NCBI RefSeq assembly: GCF_026210795.1
Contig: NC_089441.1
Coordinates: forward strand, 1,178,001 to 1,242,000
From: Rhizophagus irregularis
Taxonomy: Eukaryota > Glomeromycota > Glomeromycetes > Glomerales > Glomeraceae
Length of the DNA stretch: 64,000 bases
Direction: 5' to 3'
The translations under genes and the position numbers were made by a program. Shown piece after piece: positions 38,407 through 49,759 of this stretch (position 1 is the first letter of the stretch; each line of letters starts with the position of its first letter). The notes beneath the pieces are model-generated. The model ran no database searches, was not told the origin of the DNA, and saw only the letters and a program-made list of their open reading frames with translations.

Positions 38407-39578
38407 TTATAATCAAAATCAAGCATAGTTTATTATGTTTATTACAAATAATTTATATATATTTATACTAAATTTTGTTCATTTTAATATAGTCAAAACA
38501 AATATTTCGATATTTATGGAATTTCAATTTATTATCTCATATTTTTTGTATTTTTGTTTATGAGATATATTCATTTAAATTATTATATATTTTATGTACA
38601 TTATACTAAATTTTTCATTATAATAAAATAACAATTTAACAAATTATATATAATAAAATGCTTATAATTATATTGTGAATTTATGAAAAAATAATTCATA
38701 GAAAAAAATGAAAATAAATTTAAAATTTACGTTATTTAATTTAATGATAATGGAATTTTTACAGTAACTATATAACATTTAATTCCGAATTATGACGAAG
38801 TATGATGAAAACAAGTTAGCTATAATGAGTATAATTTATAAATAAAAACTTAAGTAATTGAATACTTGTAAAAAAATTGATTTCTTATTGATTTTCATTT
38901 TTATGTCAATGAATATTTAGGATAATTTATCTCATCATTGGCAATTACTCAGATAGAAGTATGATTCATTTTATTCACTTTTGATAAACTAACATATAAT
39001 ATAAATTTCAATATTAAAATAATTTCCACACTGAATTATCCTTTTGCAGTTAACTAATATATTATTAATTATTTTTAATAATGAATATTCAGTGTAATTT
39101 TTATTGTCAAAATTGCATCGAAATACATTAAATTAATATGTCATTTTTTGCGTAGTTTTCAAATTGTTCCATTTGCATTAGTCTTTAATTCCATTTATTT
39201 TAGATGTTATGTATAATTTTTGAAAAAAAAAGAATCTTACACCTACTATTTTTTTACATTTGTAAATTAAAACATTTGATTAAGTAGTTTATTATACCTG
39301 ATATGTCATATGTATTGAATATTAGATCATAAATAATTACTAAGATTGATATCACGCATGTCATTAAATTTGCACCATATTACCGTGTATCAATTGTATC
39401 ATGACATATAATATATAAAAATTTTGAAGGAATTGATTGAGATCTTGTAATTATAGATATTCTATACGGACGTCACACGTTAATCACCAACCTTCCATAA
39501 AAAAAACGTGGTGAGATAAAAGATCAAAGTTTAAAGGGCAATTTAATTCCTGAGCCAAGTTAACTGACAATATTAGTA
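38407..39578. other. Intergenic, nothing recognised
   Basis: AT-rich spacer downstream of the kinase pseudogene. No frame, repeat or structure stood out. Confidence 0.4.
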
Positions 39579-39586
39579 AATAATGG

Positions 39587-39844
39587 TAGAACTTGGACTC
39601 GAATCAGGATGAGTCAACTCGAGTAAAACGAGTCAAGAATTTTTTTGACTCGAAGAGTACTCGAGTCCAGGACTCGAGTCAAAGTTAAAGTGCGGGCCAA
39701 AAAACTTATCCATAATTTTACCCAGGCCGTATAGTCATAGTGCCGGCAGGAATTACAAATAGGGTTCAGCCGGCACTATCAACCACGTGATCCCGGTTGA
39801 CTCGAGTCAAGAAATTTCTGAATCGAGTGCGAGTCCAAGCTCTA
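39587..39844. mobile_element. hAT-like MITE, 258 bp
   Basis: The ends read TAGAACTTGGACTCG and, on the opposite strand, TAGAGCTTGGACTCG. The flanks are AATAATGG (39579-39586) and AATAATGA (39845-39852), a 7/8 match to the 8-bp duplication expected of hAT elements. The interior is GC-rich relative to the flanks and carries many GACTCGAGTC motifs. A perfect 11-bp inverted repeat (ATAGTGCCGGC 39737-39747, GCCGGCACTAT 39769-39779) lies near the middle. There is no coding capacity. Confidence 0.7.
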
Positions 39845-39852
39845 AATAATGA

Positions 39853-41856
39853 CATTAAAGTTATTGTAAAATATATATAATTACAATTCAAATAAAAAGA
39901 TTATTATTAATATTAATACTCATTAAATATTGACATTCATTACTAAATTACACCTCGTATCTTTTATATTTCATTATATCGATTTATTAAATTGATTTAG
40001 CAAATAAATTATTTTTATTTTAACTGCTATTTTTAAAATGTGTTATAGTCAATTTATTTGATTTATAGTACTTATAATTCATCGGAAATGGTTTTAAATA
40101 TCTTACCATATAATTTAATATTTGTATTATTCTGAAAAATTTGGTCTTAATTAACGTTACAAATACATCCTTTTCATTTAATGATTTATTAACCATAATA
40201 ATTCTTACAATGTAAAAGACAATGATTAAACAAATCTTACAAATATTAGATAATAAGAGAGAAATTTATGTTTTTAAAGAATGAATTAAGTTTAAATTCA
40301 ATCTATATTTCCAAAAATTCGGACGCTTTTATATAATTTATACTTTTTACTTATTAGGATTATTATGATTGAGTAACATTAGTTTAATTATTCCAAAGTA
40401 TAACAATCTATACTAAGGTGATACAAAATGTCTCCGTTGTCTGATTCTTGTTGGGCTTATGATGGTTACCATTTTCTAGTATAATAAATAACTTTAAATT
40501 ACGGTATCTCAATTTAATAATATTTTAAGAGAGAAATCTCAAATAACTTAATTTAAAATATTATTCATATGTTTTTTATTACTAGTAGCAATTCAATTAT
40601 TTATTTTGATTTAAAATTTTATAGATTAGATATTTTGGATATTTGTTTCTTTGGATTTTATTTAACGCTTTACGAAATAACCAAAGACCAGAAATTAAAG
40701 AATTTATAATGAACACACGCACAAATTGCAGAAGATCAAGGAAATTTAAGAAGGTTCTTTCAAATAATTAACAATATTACCTATTCTTATATTATCAGGA
40801 CCATCAAGGATCATCAGATAAAACAAATAAATTGATAAATTTATGGTGTGTTACTTATATTGTAACAAAAATATCAAATGTAAATATGTATAATTGGCCA
40901 TATTATTATTGATTTTTATCACTTTAATAAATTGTCAATATCCTATTCTATAAAAGGTAATAACTTTACTATGTATCTTTATGAGGATTATGTAAATTAT
41001 CAAAATTGTTTACTTAATAATATTTGATGACGAAATGAATAGTTTTTAAAATGGATATTTCATTATTCATAAGTTTCTATAGAGGTTGCTATTTCTCTTT
41101 ATATATATTTGTTAATAAAGTTTATATTTAATTGTTATTACAGTGTACTTATTCTTGATTTCTTTATTGAAATATAAATTTTTATTATGAATAATGTTAA
41201 TAAAGCATTAATTATCTTTAAATAGAGTATTTATCGTTTAGTTGACCATGATATAAAACTCGGTTAATATACCATATAGAACTCCCAATTGTCAAAATAG
41301 ATGTCACAAACACAATAAATACTCAAGACCATTTCTATCCTTCAGAGTACAGATTGAATTATATCCTCTTAAATATCAAATTAATTAATTAAAAAAAAAT
41401 TGTAAAATTTTAAGAGTATATTAATTTTCAAATTTTCTCTTTTCCTATTTATTGGAATTAGTTGAGCAAAAGGTGTTATTAGCAAACGTGAAAAATCTCA
41501 AAGGTAAATCTTAATTTATTTTTATAAAGAAAAAAAAAATTTTTTATTTAATTTTTATTTTTCAAATAACAATGAGTAAAGTGCATAGAATTATTTACGG
41601 CATTAAGTAACTTGAAAAAAATTTATCGAATGAATGAAAAAAGAAAAGAAGTGAAAATACGAAAACAAATTAAATATCTGTCTGATTGTACTACGTACAT
41701 TTCTGTTATATTTTTTGTTATGATACATTACGTCAATTTTCTACGCCTCTCGACTTAAATATTGTAGTACAAAAATTTACCGTGTAACGATCATCCATTA
41801 AAATCATATAAATAAGGTGAAGCTCAAACTTTTAATTTTTGCGACTTTTTACAAAA
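39853..41856. other. Intergenic with a decayed kinase fragment
   Basis: AT-rich spacer between the MITE and the BTB gene, containing the kinase relic at about 40650-40870. The last 100 bases before the BTB start are less AT-rich and may be its 5' UTR. Nothing else was recognised. Confidence 0.4.
40650..40870 (+). pseudogene. Heavily decayed kinase fragment
   Basis: Short blocks in shifting frames match the neighbouring kinases in order: YEITKDQ.IKEFIMN, then QGNLRRVL at about 40735-40765, SGPS.SSDKTNK (about 40795-40835) and a Y-G-V-like block before a stop. The catalytic loop region is deleted. It is an old relic of the same family as the 37-kb and 52-kb genes. Confidence 0.6.
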
Positions 41857-43337
41857 ATGTCTTTAAAATTTTTGACTGAACTATCTGACGATTATAAAAA
41901 TCTTTTTGAGTCAGAATTTGGATATGACGTTATCATTTATGCAGGAGAAGAACCAAACATTAAAGAAATCCATGCACATTCAAATATTTTATGTATAAGA
42001 TCTCAATATTTTCGTTCTGCATTTTCTAATGAATGGGCCGAAAAAAAGGATGGAAAATTTATCTTTAAGAAACCAAATATTTCACCACATTTATTGGACA
42101 TCATTCTAAGGTAGTAATAATACAACTTAAAAAAGAAATATATTTTTGGTTTAAAGGATTTAATAATTATTCTATTTTTAGATTTATTTATTATGGAAAT
42201 ATTGAATTAAATAATTTACAAGGTACAGATGTATTGAAATTATTGATAGCTGTAGATGAACTTAATATTCAATCATTGATTACTTATATTCAAGAATTTT
42301 TAATTAAGCATCAAACTGAATTTTTAAATCAAAACCCATCCGGTGTTCTTGAAACTGTTTATCATCATGAAGCGTTTACAGATTTATGGGATTTTTTTCT
42401 TGAAGAAATTTGTAAAGAACCCAAGATTTTATTTAATTCTGATAATTTTGTTAATTTAAAAGCTCCTTTATTGGAATTATTGTTAAAAAGAGATGATTTG
42501 GATATTGAAGAAGTTGAAATTTGGGAAAATTTATTGAGGTGGTGTTTTAATCAACAAAATATTGAGAATGATCCAAAAAAATGGAATAAAGATGATATTA
42601 TAAAAATCGAGCGATCATTACATAGATATGTTCCATTAATTAGATTTTATGATATTGAACCTGCAGATTTCTTTTACAAGGTTTATCGTTATAAAGATGT
42701 TTTACCACTAGATTTAATTAATGATCTTTTAGAATTTCATATAGTTCCTAATATGAAACCTAAAACTGATATAACACCATCAAGGAGATTATGTTTAAAA
42801 GTTGATTCAACATTAATTGAACCTAAACACATCACACTTTTCGCTTCATGGATTGATAGAAAAGATTCTTCAAATTATTATAATTTAAAAAATAATCCTT
42901 ACTATTTTAAATTATTACATAGTTCAAATCAAGATGGTTTTAATACTGAATCATTTCATAATAATTGTGATAATAAAGGAGCTACTATTTGGGTAGCAAA
43001 AATTCAAGGTTCAACACAGTTAATTGGAGGATATAATCCACTTGATTGGGAAGGAAATAAATGGAAAACAACTTCTGATAGTTTCATATTTAATTTTACA
43101 GATATAAAAAATAATTCTACAGTAAAATATTTAGGTTATGTTAATCAGAAACTTTTTGCTGTTTATTGTGGTAATGAATATGGACCTAAAATGGGTTATC
43201 TAAATAGTTATAGTTCGAAAAATTGGACTAATAATAATAATAATAATGGAAGTCATATCTATCCTAATATAGGTATTCCAGACAAATTTACAGTAGAAAA
43301 TTACGAAGTATTTCAAGTAGTTAAAAAAAAAAAATAA
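41857..43337 (+). CDS. BTB-BACK-TLD domain protein
   Basis: Two exons, 41857-42110 and 42182-43337, give 469 residues. The 71-base intron splits an Arg codon (AG|A) and has a GTAGT donor. The ATG at 41857 starts MSLKFLTELSDDYKNLFES. The BTB domain spans about residues 20-125 (YDVIIYAGE, IHAHSNILCIRSQYFRSAF, ILRFIYYGNIEL). A BACK-like helical region follows (VWENLL-type motif EVEIWENLLRWCF near residue 205). A TLD domain fills the C-terminus from about residue 286 (ITLFASWIDRK, ATIWVAKIQGSTQLIGGYNP, SFIFNF, FAVYCGNEYGPKMG). This architecture is greatly expanded in Glomeromycotina. By family knowledge BTB-BACK proteins act as Cullin-3 adaptors, and TLD domains are linked to oxidative stress protection or V-ATPase binding. 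The actual target is unknown. The frame is intact. Confidence 0.92.
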
Positions 43338-43525
43338 TTAAATAAATTAGTTTTAATAGTTCAATAGCAAATTTTTTTTTAATTTACTGATAATTATTTA
43401 GCATGAATAGTTATTATTTCAGTATTAAACTTTTTTATCATTATATCAAAAAAGAAATTAAAAAAAAAAATATCAATGTTTTATGTCTAAGTAAATTTGA
43501 TTTTTTCTAGTTTATCAGTTACATG

Positions 43526-43933
43526 TAGTAGTGCAGGCATTTGAAACTTTATGGTTACACTGTTACATTAACTTTTTTAGTGAACTTCAGTGGCGTCACA
43601 TTGCCATGTGACTTCGTAACATCAAATACGCAGTAACATCTCTTACTCATTAGAAACAAATGATCATAATATGGAATTGTGGATTTGATTTAGTTAATAA
43701 TGTTTTAAATAGATTAGAAGAATAAACCAAAGGAAGTAGTAAGCACGATAAAGGAAAATGGATAAAGATATATATTTTAATACGCAAGAATGACGGACGC
43801 AACTTGAGATACGTCACTAACAAATATACAGGTGTGAAGGTCTCTCTAACGAGCTACTGAATGAACACAAGGCAGTCCTCTCCAGTGTCTCTCCACAAAG
43901 TGGGCTTGGTTTTAGGCCTATTTTACACCCCTA
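43526..43933. mobile_element. hAT-like MITE, 408 bp, exact 8-bp TSD
   Basis: GTTACATG occurs at 43518-43525 and again at 43934-43941, directly flanking an element that starts TAGTAGTGCA and ends TACACCCCTA (opposite strand TAGGGGTGTA). The short imperfect termini and 8-bp duplication fit a non-autonomous hAT element. Inside, GTCACAT..ATGTGAC forms a small hairpin at about 43595-43612. No open frame of note. Confidence 0.75.
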
Positions 43934-43941
43934 GTTACATG

Positions 43942-44490
43942 AATGAAAAATGTACTTTCAAATATTTTTGCTTTGCAATATCTAAAGAACGGCTGAGAAA
44001 AGATGGAATTTTTATTTATTTATTTTGATCTAGAGTAGTAACACAGAAGTACATCCAAAAAAAACTTAACAAAAGTTTAAAAGACGACAAAATTACAGTG
44101 ACTTCACTCCATACGGGGCCTACTCACGATTGGGCACTATTTAAAGCTGGAGAACTACGCTACAGCCCAAATGAAATAAAAAAAATAAAACGAAAAGAAA
44201 TAACAAACTGGGGCCTGGAATATGACAGAAAAAAACGGGGATGGAAAAAAGCGGGAGCTAAAAAAAATAAAAAAACCAAAGGACACCGAAAAAAAATAAA
44301 AAAGAAATTAACTAAAAAAAACAAAATCATCATCCTACAAAAACCCCTAAACGCTCCTAAAACATCAAACATAACTGCCTTGGGTCCTACAAAAAAGAAA
44401 GGTGCCACGTGGTTAATCAAAATTATAATGAAACGTTAAAGACACCTTCTCTATGCTATATTAGGAATTGTACTCGCTCATTAAAAAGAT
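43942..44490. other. Spacer with a Lys-rich open stretch
   Basis: The plus strand is open at 44098-44439 with many AAA/AAG codons but no ATG near its beginning. Its base composition alone explains the open frame. It is probably the 3' flank of the small minus-strand gene and is not called as coding. Confidence 0.4.
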
Positions 44491-44882
44491 TCAACGTGTA
44501 TCATCAGTCTTTTGTTGAGTTTTGGATTTATTACGCGAACGAGTCGAAGACTTGAGCTTATTGCCCAAATTCTTCTCTTTGCTTAGCGGCGAGTTTTTCT
44601 TTCTGTCTTTATCAGACTTACGAGGTGATTTGGTGGGAGGCGCTGATACGGTCGACTTCCAATGATACTTGGCCTCCAAACAACGTAGGAGGTCTTCAGA
44701 AAAAGATGGAAAACTTATTTTAGGAACTAAATGTTTCATCAATGTTAATATTATTCGCAAGTAATAAAATTCTAATAGCTGTCTCATAAAATCAGTTTCA
44801 AACCTATAATTAATTCCTGATACTGGATAGACCGTATAATATAATCAATTAATTGTCTTCTGCAATTTTTTACTTACTGCAT
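44491..44882 (-). CDS. Small basic protein of unknown function, two exons
   Basis: On the minus strand exon 1 contributes only five coding bases (ATGCA, 44882-44878). After a 74-base intron (GTAAGT donor, TATAG acceptor) exon 2 runs 44803-44491 to TGA. The junction gives MQFETDFMRQLLEFYYLRII and a 105-residue product. The first half is a hydrophobic/amphipathic helical segment followed by PKISFPSFSEDLLRCLEAKY. The second half is Ser/Lys/Arg-rich and looks disordered and nuclear (PPTKSPRKSDKDRKKNSP). I do not recognise it. An alternative is to start at the Met coded at 44785-44787, but the splice consensus and retained frame favour the two-exon model. The upstream 120 bases are GC-richer, as expected for a promoter. 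Confidence 0.55.
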
Positions 44883-45289
44883 CATATCATCTTATTAGTC
44901 CGTAGGACTATATGTTTTGTCGATGATCACACAAAAAATTTCCGTCTGTCCGCCGCAATTTTATGCAACGCGCCAGTAACGCGTACCTCCTATTATGTAG
45001 GCATGTTTTGATTATTTCTTTTTTGTAAAAATGGCCGTGGGAGGGGGGGGGGTCTTTTGTATCTTTGTAGAAACACCGATTTCATCAGGCCCAAGGTAAA
45101 ATGAGAATTTGGAAGAGTTTTTTTTTAATTAAGAAATGTTTAAAAAGCATTTCTTTCCTTGTGAAAAAAATAATAAATTTATTGGCTGCCAGAGTACAAT
45201 TATTTAACCTTTGATAATGTGACTTTATTGACTTTTGTACTATTGCTATTAGCGATATTGTTTTTATTTAACGAACAATTTCAAATAGT

Positions 45290-45920
45290 TTGTTTTTTTA
45301 TTTTTTTTTAAACGGCTCGGTTTTTTGGGTATTTAGGCGTATAGGAATATGGTAGGAAAATTTTTTTCTTAATTGTTTACAGTACTTTAATGACACGTTT
45401 CTAACGTTTCAGATTTCAATTTTTCTTTTTTTTTTAGATGTCTGATCTCTGGACGCGTGGTATTTTGGTGGGAATCACAAATTTATTTTTAATTTATTTC
45501 TTTTGGAAATTCAGTATGGAATTTTTTTTGAATAGGTATTTCTTTAATGAAATGAATATTACCTTTTCGTTTTTATCCTATTTAGACGATTTCTTCAAAT
45601 ATCTATGAACATGGATTTCGGCAAGAGTGAAAAGTATTTATAAACTTTCTCTTCAGCGAAACGTTTCCATTTTTATAACTGGATCTTGGACGTGTGGATT
45701 TTCAGTGGGTATCTGAATTTTCTTTGATTATATTTCTTTAATGAACATACTACTAACGTTTTAATTTTTCACTTTTTTTAAACGACCGCATTTTTGGACT
45801 GTGAATTTTGGTGTATATCGGAGTTTTTCTTTGATTGTTTTATTTAACGAAATGTCTTACTAACATTTTGATTTTTCACTTTTTTAACCGTTATTGTTTT
45901 TTTAGACTAACGAAACGATA
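45290..45920. repeat. Degenerate tandem array, about 120-190 bp units
   Basis: Similar blocks recur: CTAACGTTT(C/T)A..TTTTTC.CTTTTTTT at about 45398, 45750 and 45865, each followed by a GGAC..GTG..TTTT(G/C).GTG segment (about 45450, 45690 and 45795) and by TTCTTTGATT/TTTAATGAA. Units are diverged and vary in length. Confidence 0.45.
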
Positions 45921-46567
45921 GAAATTTCAATTATTTATGCAATATCTGATATTGATAAGTGTGTATGTATCAGAACATATTGCAACAAATTTACTCCGAC
46001 ATAAAGAACTAAATATGCGAATTATCTGGACGTAAATTATTAATGCAATTTGTTAATTGACTTCCCTTACAGTATTAGAACAAAAGTATGGCTGCGATTT
46101 GCAAAATACGTCATGAATTGTTTATAATTACTTTACTATATTCAATTTTATTACAAGAATTTAAAGCTATATTTATTGATAATTTCACATTTCTATTTTG
46201 TCATTAAAGATTTCAAAATTCGATTTATCTGTTAAGTTGTTAATTGTAATTTCTATTTATTCAGTTGAACCATTTATGAATGTTCACTATGTCTTATTAT
46301 GGCTATTTCGGCTATTTCCTTAGATTATGATGTAATTTGCAAAAAATCTGCCTTTGACTTTAGTAATATTTGAATGAATAAAAATTCACTTCATCTCGCA
46401 TACGGCCGAGTGCTAGCCCCAGAATTACTTTGACTGCGGATAAACTTCGTGTCAAACCATACCATAAATATGTGAAAAAAAAATATTTTTATTCCCGTAT
46501 TGATACAATCGACAATCATTTTTTTTTTCATTTTTATATTTAATTCAACTAGAATATGCGATTTGCT

Positions 46568-46584
46568 GGGGGACTTCGTCCCCC
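46568..46584. repeat. GC-rich hairpin GGGGGAC-TTC-GTCCCCC
   Basis: A perfect 7-bp stem (46568-46574 with 46578-46584) and a three-base loop stand in otherwise AT-rich DNA. It is not followed by a gene, and its role is unknown. Confidence 0.6.
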
Positions 46585-47089
46585 AAATATAACATTTATA
46601 ATTAAAAAAATTCTTTGATATAAATAAATTGAATTGTTACCGAATAATAAAATTTTATTATAATTAGACCCTATAAAAAATCATGTTTTAATAAGATTTA
46701 TACAATTTTTTCTTAAAAATAATGTATCTAAACTATATATAAGGATATAGGAAAATGCACAATTCCATATCACAAAAATGCACCATTTGTATGATTGACC
46801 ATAATTTATACTGAATTTATATTGATTTGATCAAAGAAATTACATAATTTGAGCATAAAATTTACAAGAATTGGTCAATGAATTTACTGCTTAAATTATA
46901 ATTATTAATATTAGTTGCATTTATATGAATTTAATTTTAAATAATAATATTTTATTAAATTATTAAATCAAATAGTATCATGTGATTATAATTAGCCAAT
47001 AATATAAATTAATTTTTATAATTTAAAATAATGACATAAGCTGTAATAAGTGTTCTAAAGTTAATACAGCTACAAAAAAATGAAATCTT

Positions 47090-48728
47090 ATGAAAACTAA
47101 TATTCAAGTAGTTTCAACCTGCCTGAACAACTTTCAATTAATAAATAAAGTTGATTTCATTTGCCCAAAGTGGAAATATTACGCTCTAAGTTAAAAAAAC
47201 AGAAAAGAGAGTTAATATCATCAAGAAAAATGCAATTTTCTCTAAGCACTACACCTACATTCATGAAAATTAATATTGAAGTTGTTTCAATCTACCTGAA
47301 CAACTTTCAATTAATAAATAAAGTTGATTTCATTTGCCCAAAGTGGAAATATTACGCTCTAAGTTAAAAAACAGAAAAGAGAGTTAATATCATCAAGAAA
47401 AATGCAATTTTCTCTAAGCACTACACCTACATTCATGAAAATTAATATTCAAGTAGTTTCAACCTGCCTGAACAACTTTCAATTAATAAATAAAGTTGAT
47501 TTCATTTGTCTAAAGTGGAAATATTACGCTCTAAATTAAAACACAAAAAAGAGAGTTAATATCATCAAGAAAAATGCAATTTTCTCTAAGCACCACACCT
47601 ACATTCATGAAAATTAATATTCAAGTTGTTTTAACCTGCCTGAACAACTTTCAATTAATAAATAAAGTTGATTTCATTTGTCTAAAGTGGAAATATTACG
47701 CTCTAAATTAAAAAAACAGAAAAGAGAGTTAATATCATCAAGAAAAATGCAATTTTCTCTAAGCACTACACCTACATTCATGAAAATTAATATTCAAATA
47801 GTTTCAACCTGCCTGAACAACTTTCAATTAATAAATAAAGTTGATTTCATTTGCCCAAAGTGGAAATATTACGCTCTAAGTTAAAAAATCAGAAAAGAGA
47901 GTTAATATCATCAAGAAAAATGCAATTTTCTCTAAGCACTACACCTACATTCATGAAAATTAATATTGAAGTTGTTTCAATCTACCTGAACAACTTTCAA
48001 TTAATAAATAAAGTTGATTTCATTTGCCCAAAGTGGAAATATTACGCTCTAAATTAAAAAACAGAAAAGAGAGTTAATATCATCAAGAAAAATGCAATTT
48101 TCTCTGAGCACTACACCTACATTCATGAAAATTAATATTCAAGTGATTTCAACCTGCCTGAACAACTTTCATTTAATAAATAAAGTTGATTTCATTTGCC
48201 CAAAGTGGAAATATTACGCTATAAATTAAAAAACAGAAAAGAGAGTTAATATCATCAAGAAAAATGCAATTTTCTCTAAGCACTACACCTACATTCATGA
48301 AAATTAATATTCAAGTGGTTTCAACCTGCCTGAACAACTTTCAATTAATAAATAAAGTTGATTTCATTTGTCTAAAGTGGAAATATTACGCTCTAAATTA
48401 AAACACAAAAAAGAGAGTTAATATCATCAAGAAAAATGCAATTTTCTCTAAGCACTACATCTACATTCATGAAAATTAATATTCAAGTAGTTTCAACCTG
48501 CCTGAACAACTTTCATTTAATAAATAAAGTTGATTTCATTTGTCTAAAGTGGAAATATTACGCTCTAAGTTAAAAAACAGAAAAGAGAGTTAATATCATC
48601 AAGAAATGCAATTTTCTCTAAGCACTATACCTATATTCATGAAAATTAATATTCAAGTGGTTTCAACATGCCTGAACAACTTTTAATTAATAAATGAAGT
48701 TGATTTCATTTGGCCAAAGTGGAGATTA
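47090..48728. repeat. Satellite array, 172-bp unit, about 9.5 copies
   Basis: The marker TTGATTTCATTTG begins at 47151, 47324, 47496, 47668, 47841, 48014, 48186, 48358, 48530 and 48700 (last copy TTGATTTCATTTGG). Spacings are 173, 172, 172, 173, 173, 172, 172, 172 and 170. Units differ mainly by point changes, such as GCCCAAAG versus GTCTAAAG and CAACCTGCC versus CAATCTACC, and by one- to two-base indels. The last unit is the most diverged, as is usual at array edges. The open frames of 68 codons within units are a by-product of the repeat. The period is not a multiple of three. Confidence 0.95.
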
Positions 48729-48733
48729 TAGTA

Positions 48734-49759
48734 TATTTGGAAAAAGAAGTTTAATTTAAAAAAATTTTATATAAAAAATAAATGTAATATAAAAATTAAG
48801 AACTGAGATGATAAAAATTTGAAAATGACCTGACATAAATTTTTAATTAATTTTTTCATTAATTATAAATTCAAGTAGTTTAAAAATAAAAATAGTAAGA
48901 AAAAATATTTTTTATGAAATATCACATTATTTTCTAAAAAAAATACACTTAAATACACTTATAAATTTAATTTGTGATTATGTAATATCCAAATATTTAA
49001 TCTTACAAATAGAAAAAAATGTAAAAAAATTTATAAAAAAAGAAAAATTTTTGAAAAAAATTTTCGTCTAACACTTTTTTATTTTGATTATCACAAGATC
49101 TACATGATCATCTACACGTTTCAATTTTTTTAACGAAAAAGAAATATATTTGAATAAATTTTTATTGAAAATCAATAAAGATCAACAAAATCAAATACAA
49201 ATATAAAACTTATTGTTTGATGCCTCAAGTTAATATGTAGCGAAAGTGGCACAAAAATGAATATTTTGTAATTTTATTCTAATGATATCAAAGAAGCAAT
49301 ATTGCAATAACAACGTCTATAGCTATATAAAATTGAATCAAAAAAGTTCACATGAAAAAATGCATGTAGATCGTATGACAAACTACAAATTAAGCGAAAA
49401 AGTGAATAAATTTGGAAGATGATCGTCAGAAATTTATCATCCAAAAGCATACTATCGCTAATAATCAATGAATGATTTATCATTGTAATGATGGTACAAA
49501 TGTTCATTCATCATTCATTTAATTTCCATTTTGATATTTAACCAATGACGATTATTGACTATTGCGAATTTGTGATACAAACATTCAATCATTTATTAAA
49601 TTCATTATTTGATTACTTCAGCCAATCAATGAATCTTCCCTAATTATATATATTAGATAAATCCACTTCATTAATGAAATCTTCCGTTTCAGGCTCATTT
49701 TATCCGTTTTCCAATTTACGGTATTGAATATTGTACCAAAATTGCTGTGTAACAAGTTT
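48734..49759. other. Intergenic, nothing recognised
   Basis: AT-rich spacer between the satellite and the kinase pseudogene. Several ATTCATT/AATGAAT motifs occur at about 49440-49650, with loose similarity to sequence upstream of the 53-kb kinase gene, so the duplication may extend this far. No gene seen. Confidence 0.35.

Larger units (their letters stand above)
44883..47080. other. Intergenic, 2.2 kb, repeats but no gene
   Basis: Contains a GC-richer block at 44900-45075 upstream of the small minus-strand gene with an inverted TAGTCC/GGACTA (about 44897-44911), a degenerate tandem array (45290-45920) and a strong short hairpin (46568-46584). No coding frame was recognised. Confidence 0.4.

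Noticed and set aside
44098-44439. Lys-rich plus-strand open frame of 113 codons
   Set aside because: It has no ATG near its start and is built from A-rich codons. The open frame is explained by composition, and no homologous motif is seen.
47161-48057. Repeated 68-codon open frames
   Set aside because: They are by-products of the satellite unit. The period is not a multiple of three, so they do not join into one protein.
47090-48728. CRISPR-like regular repeat
   Set aside because: Entire units of 172 bases are repeated with no unique spacers, and the genome is eukaryotic. It is a satellite.
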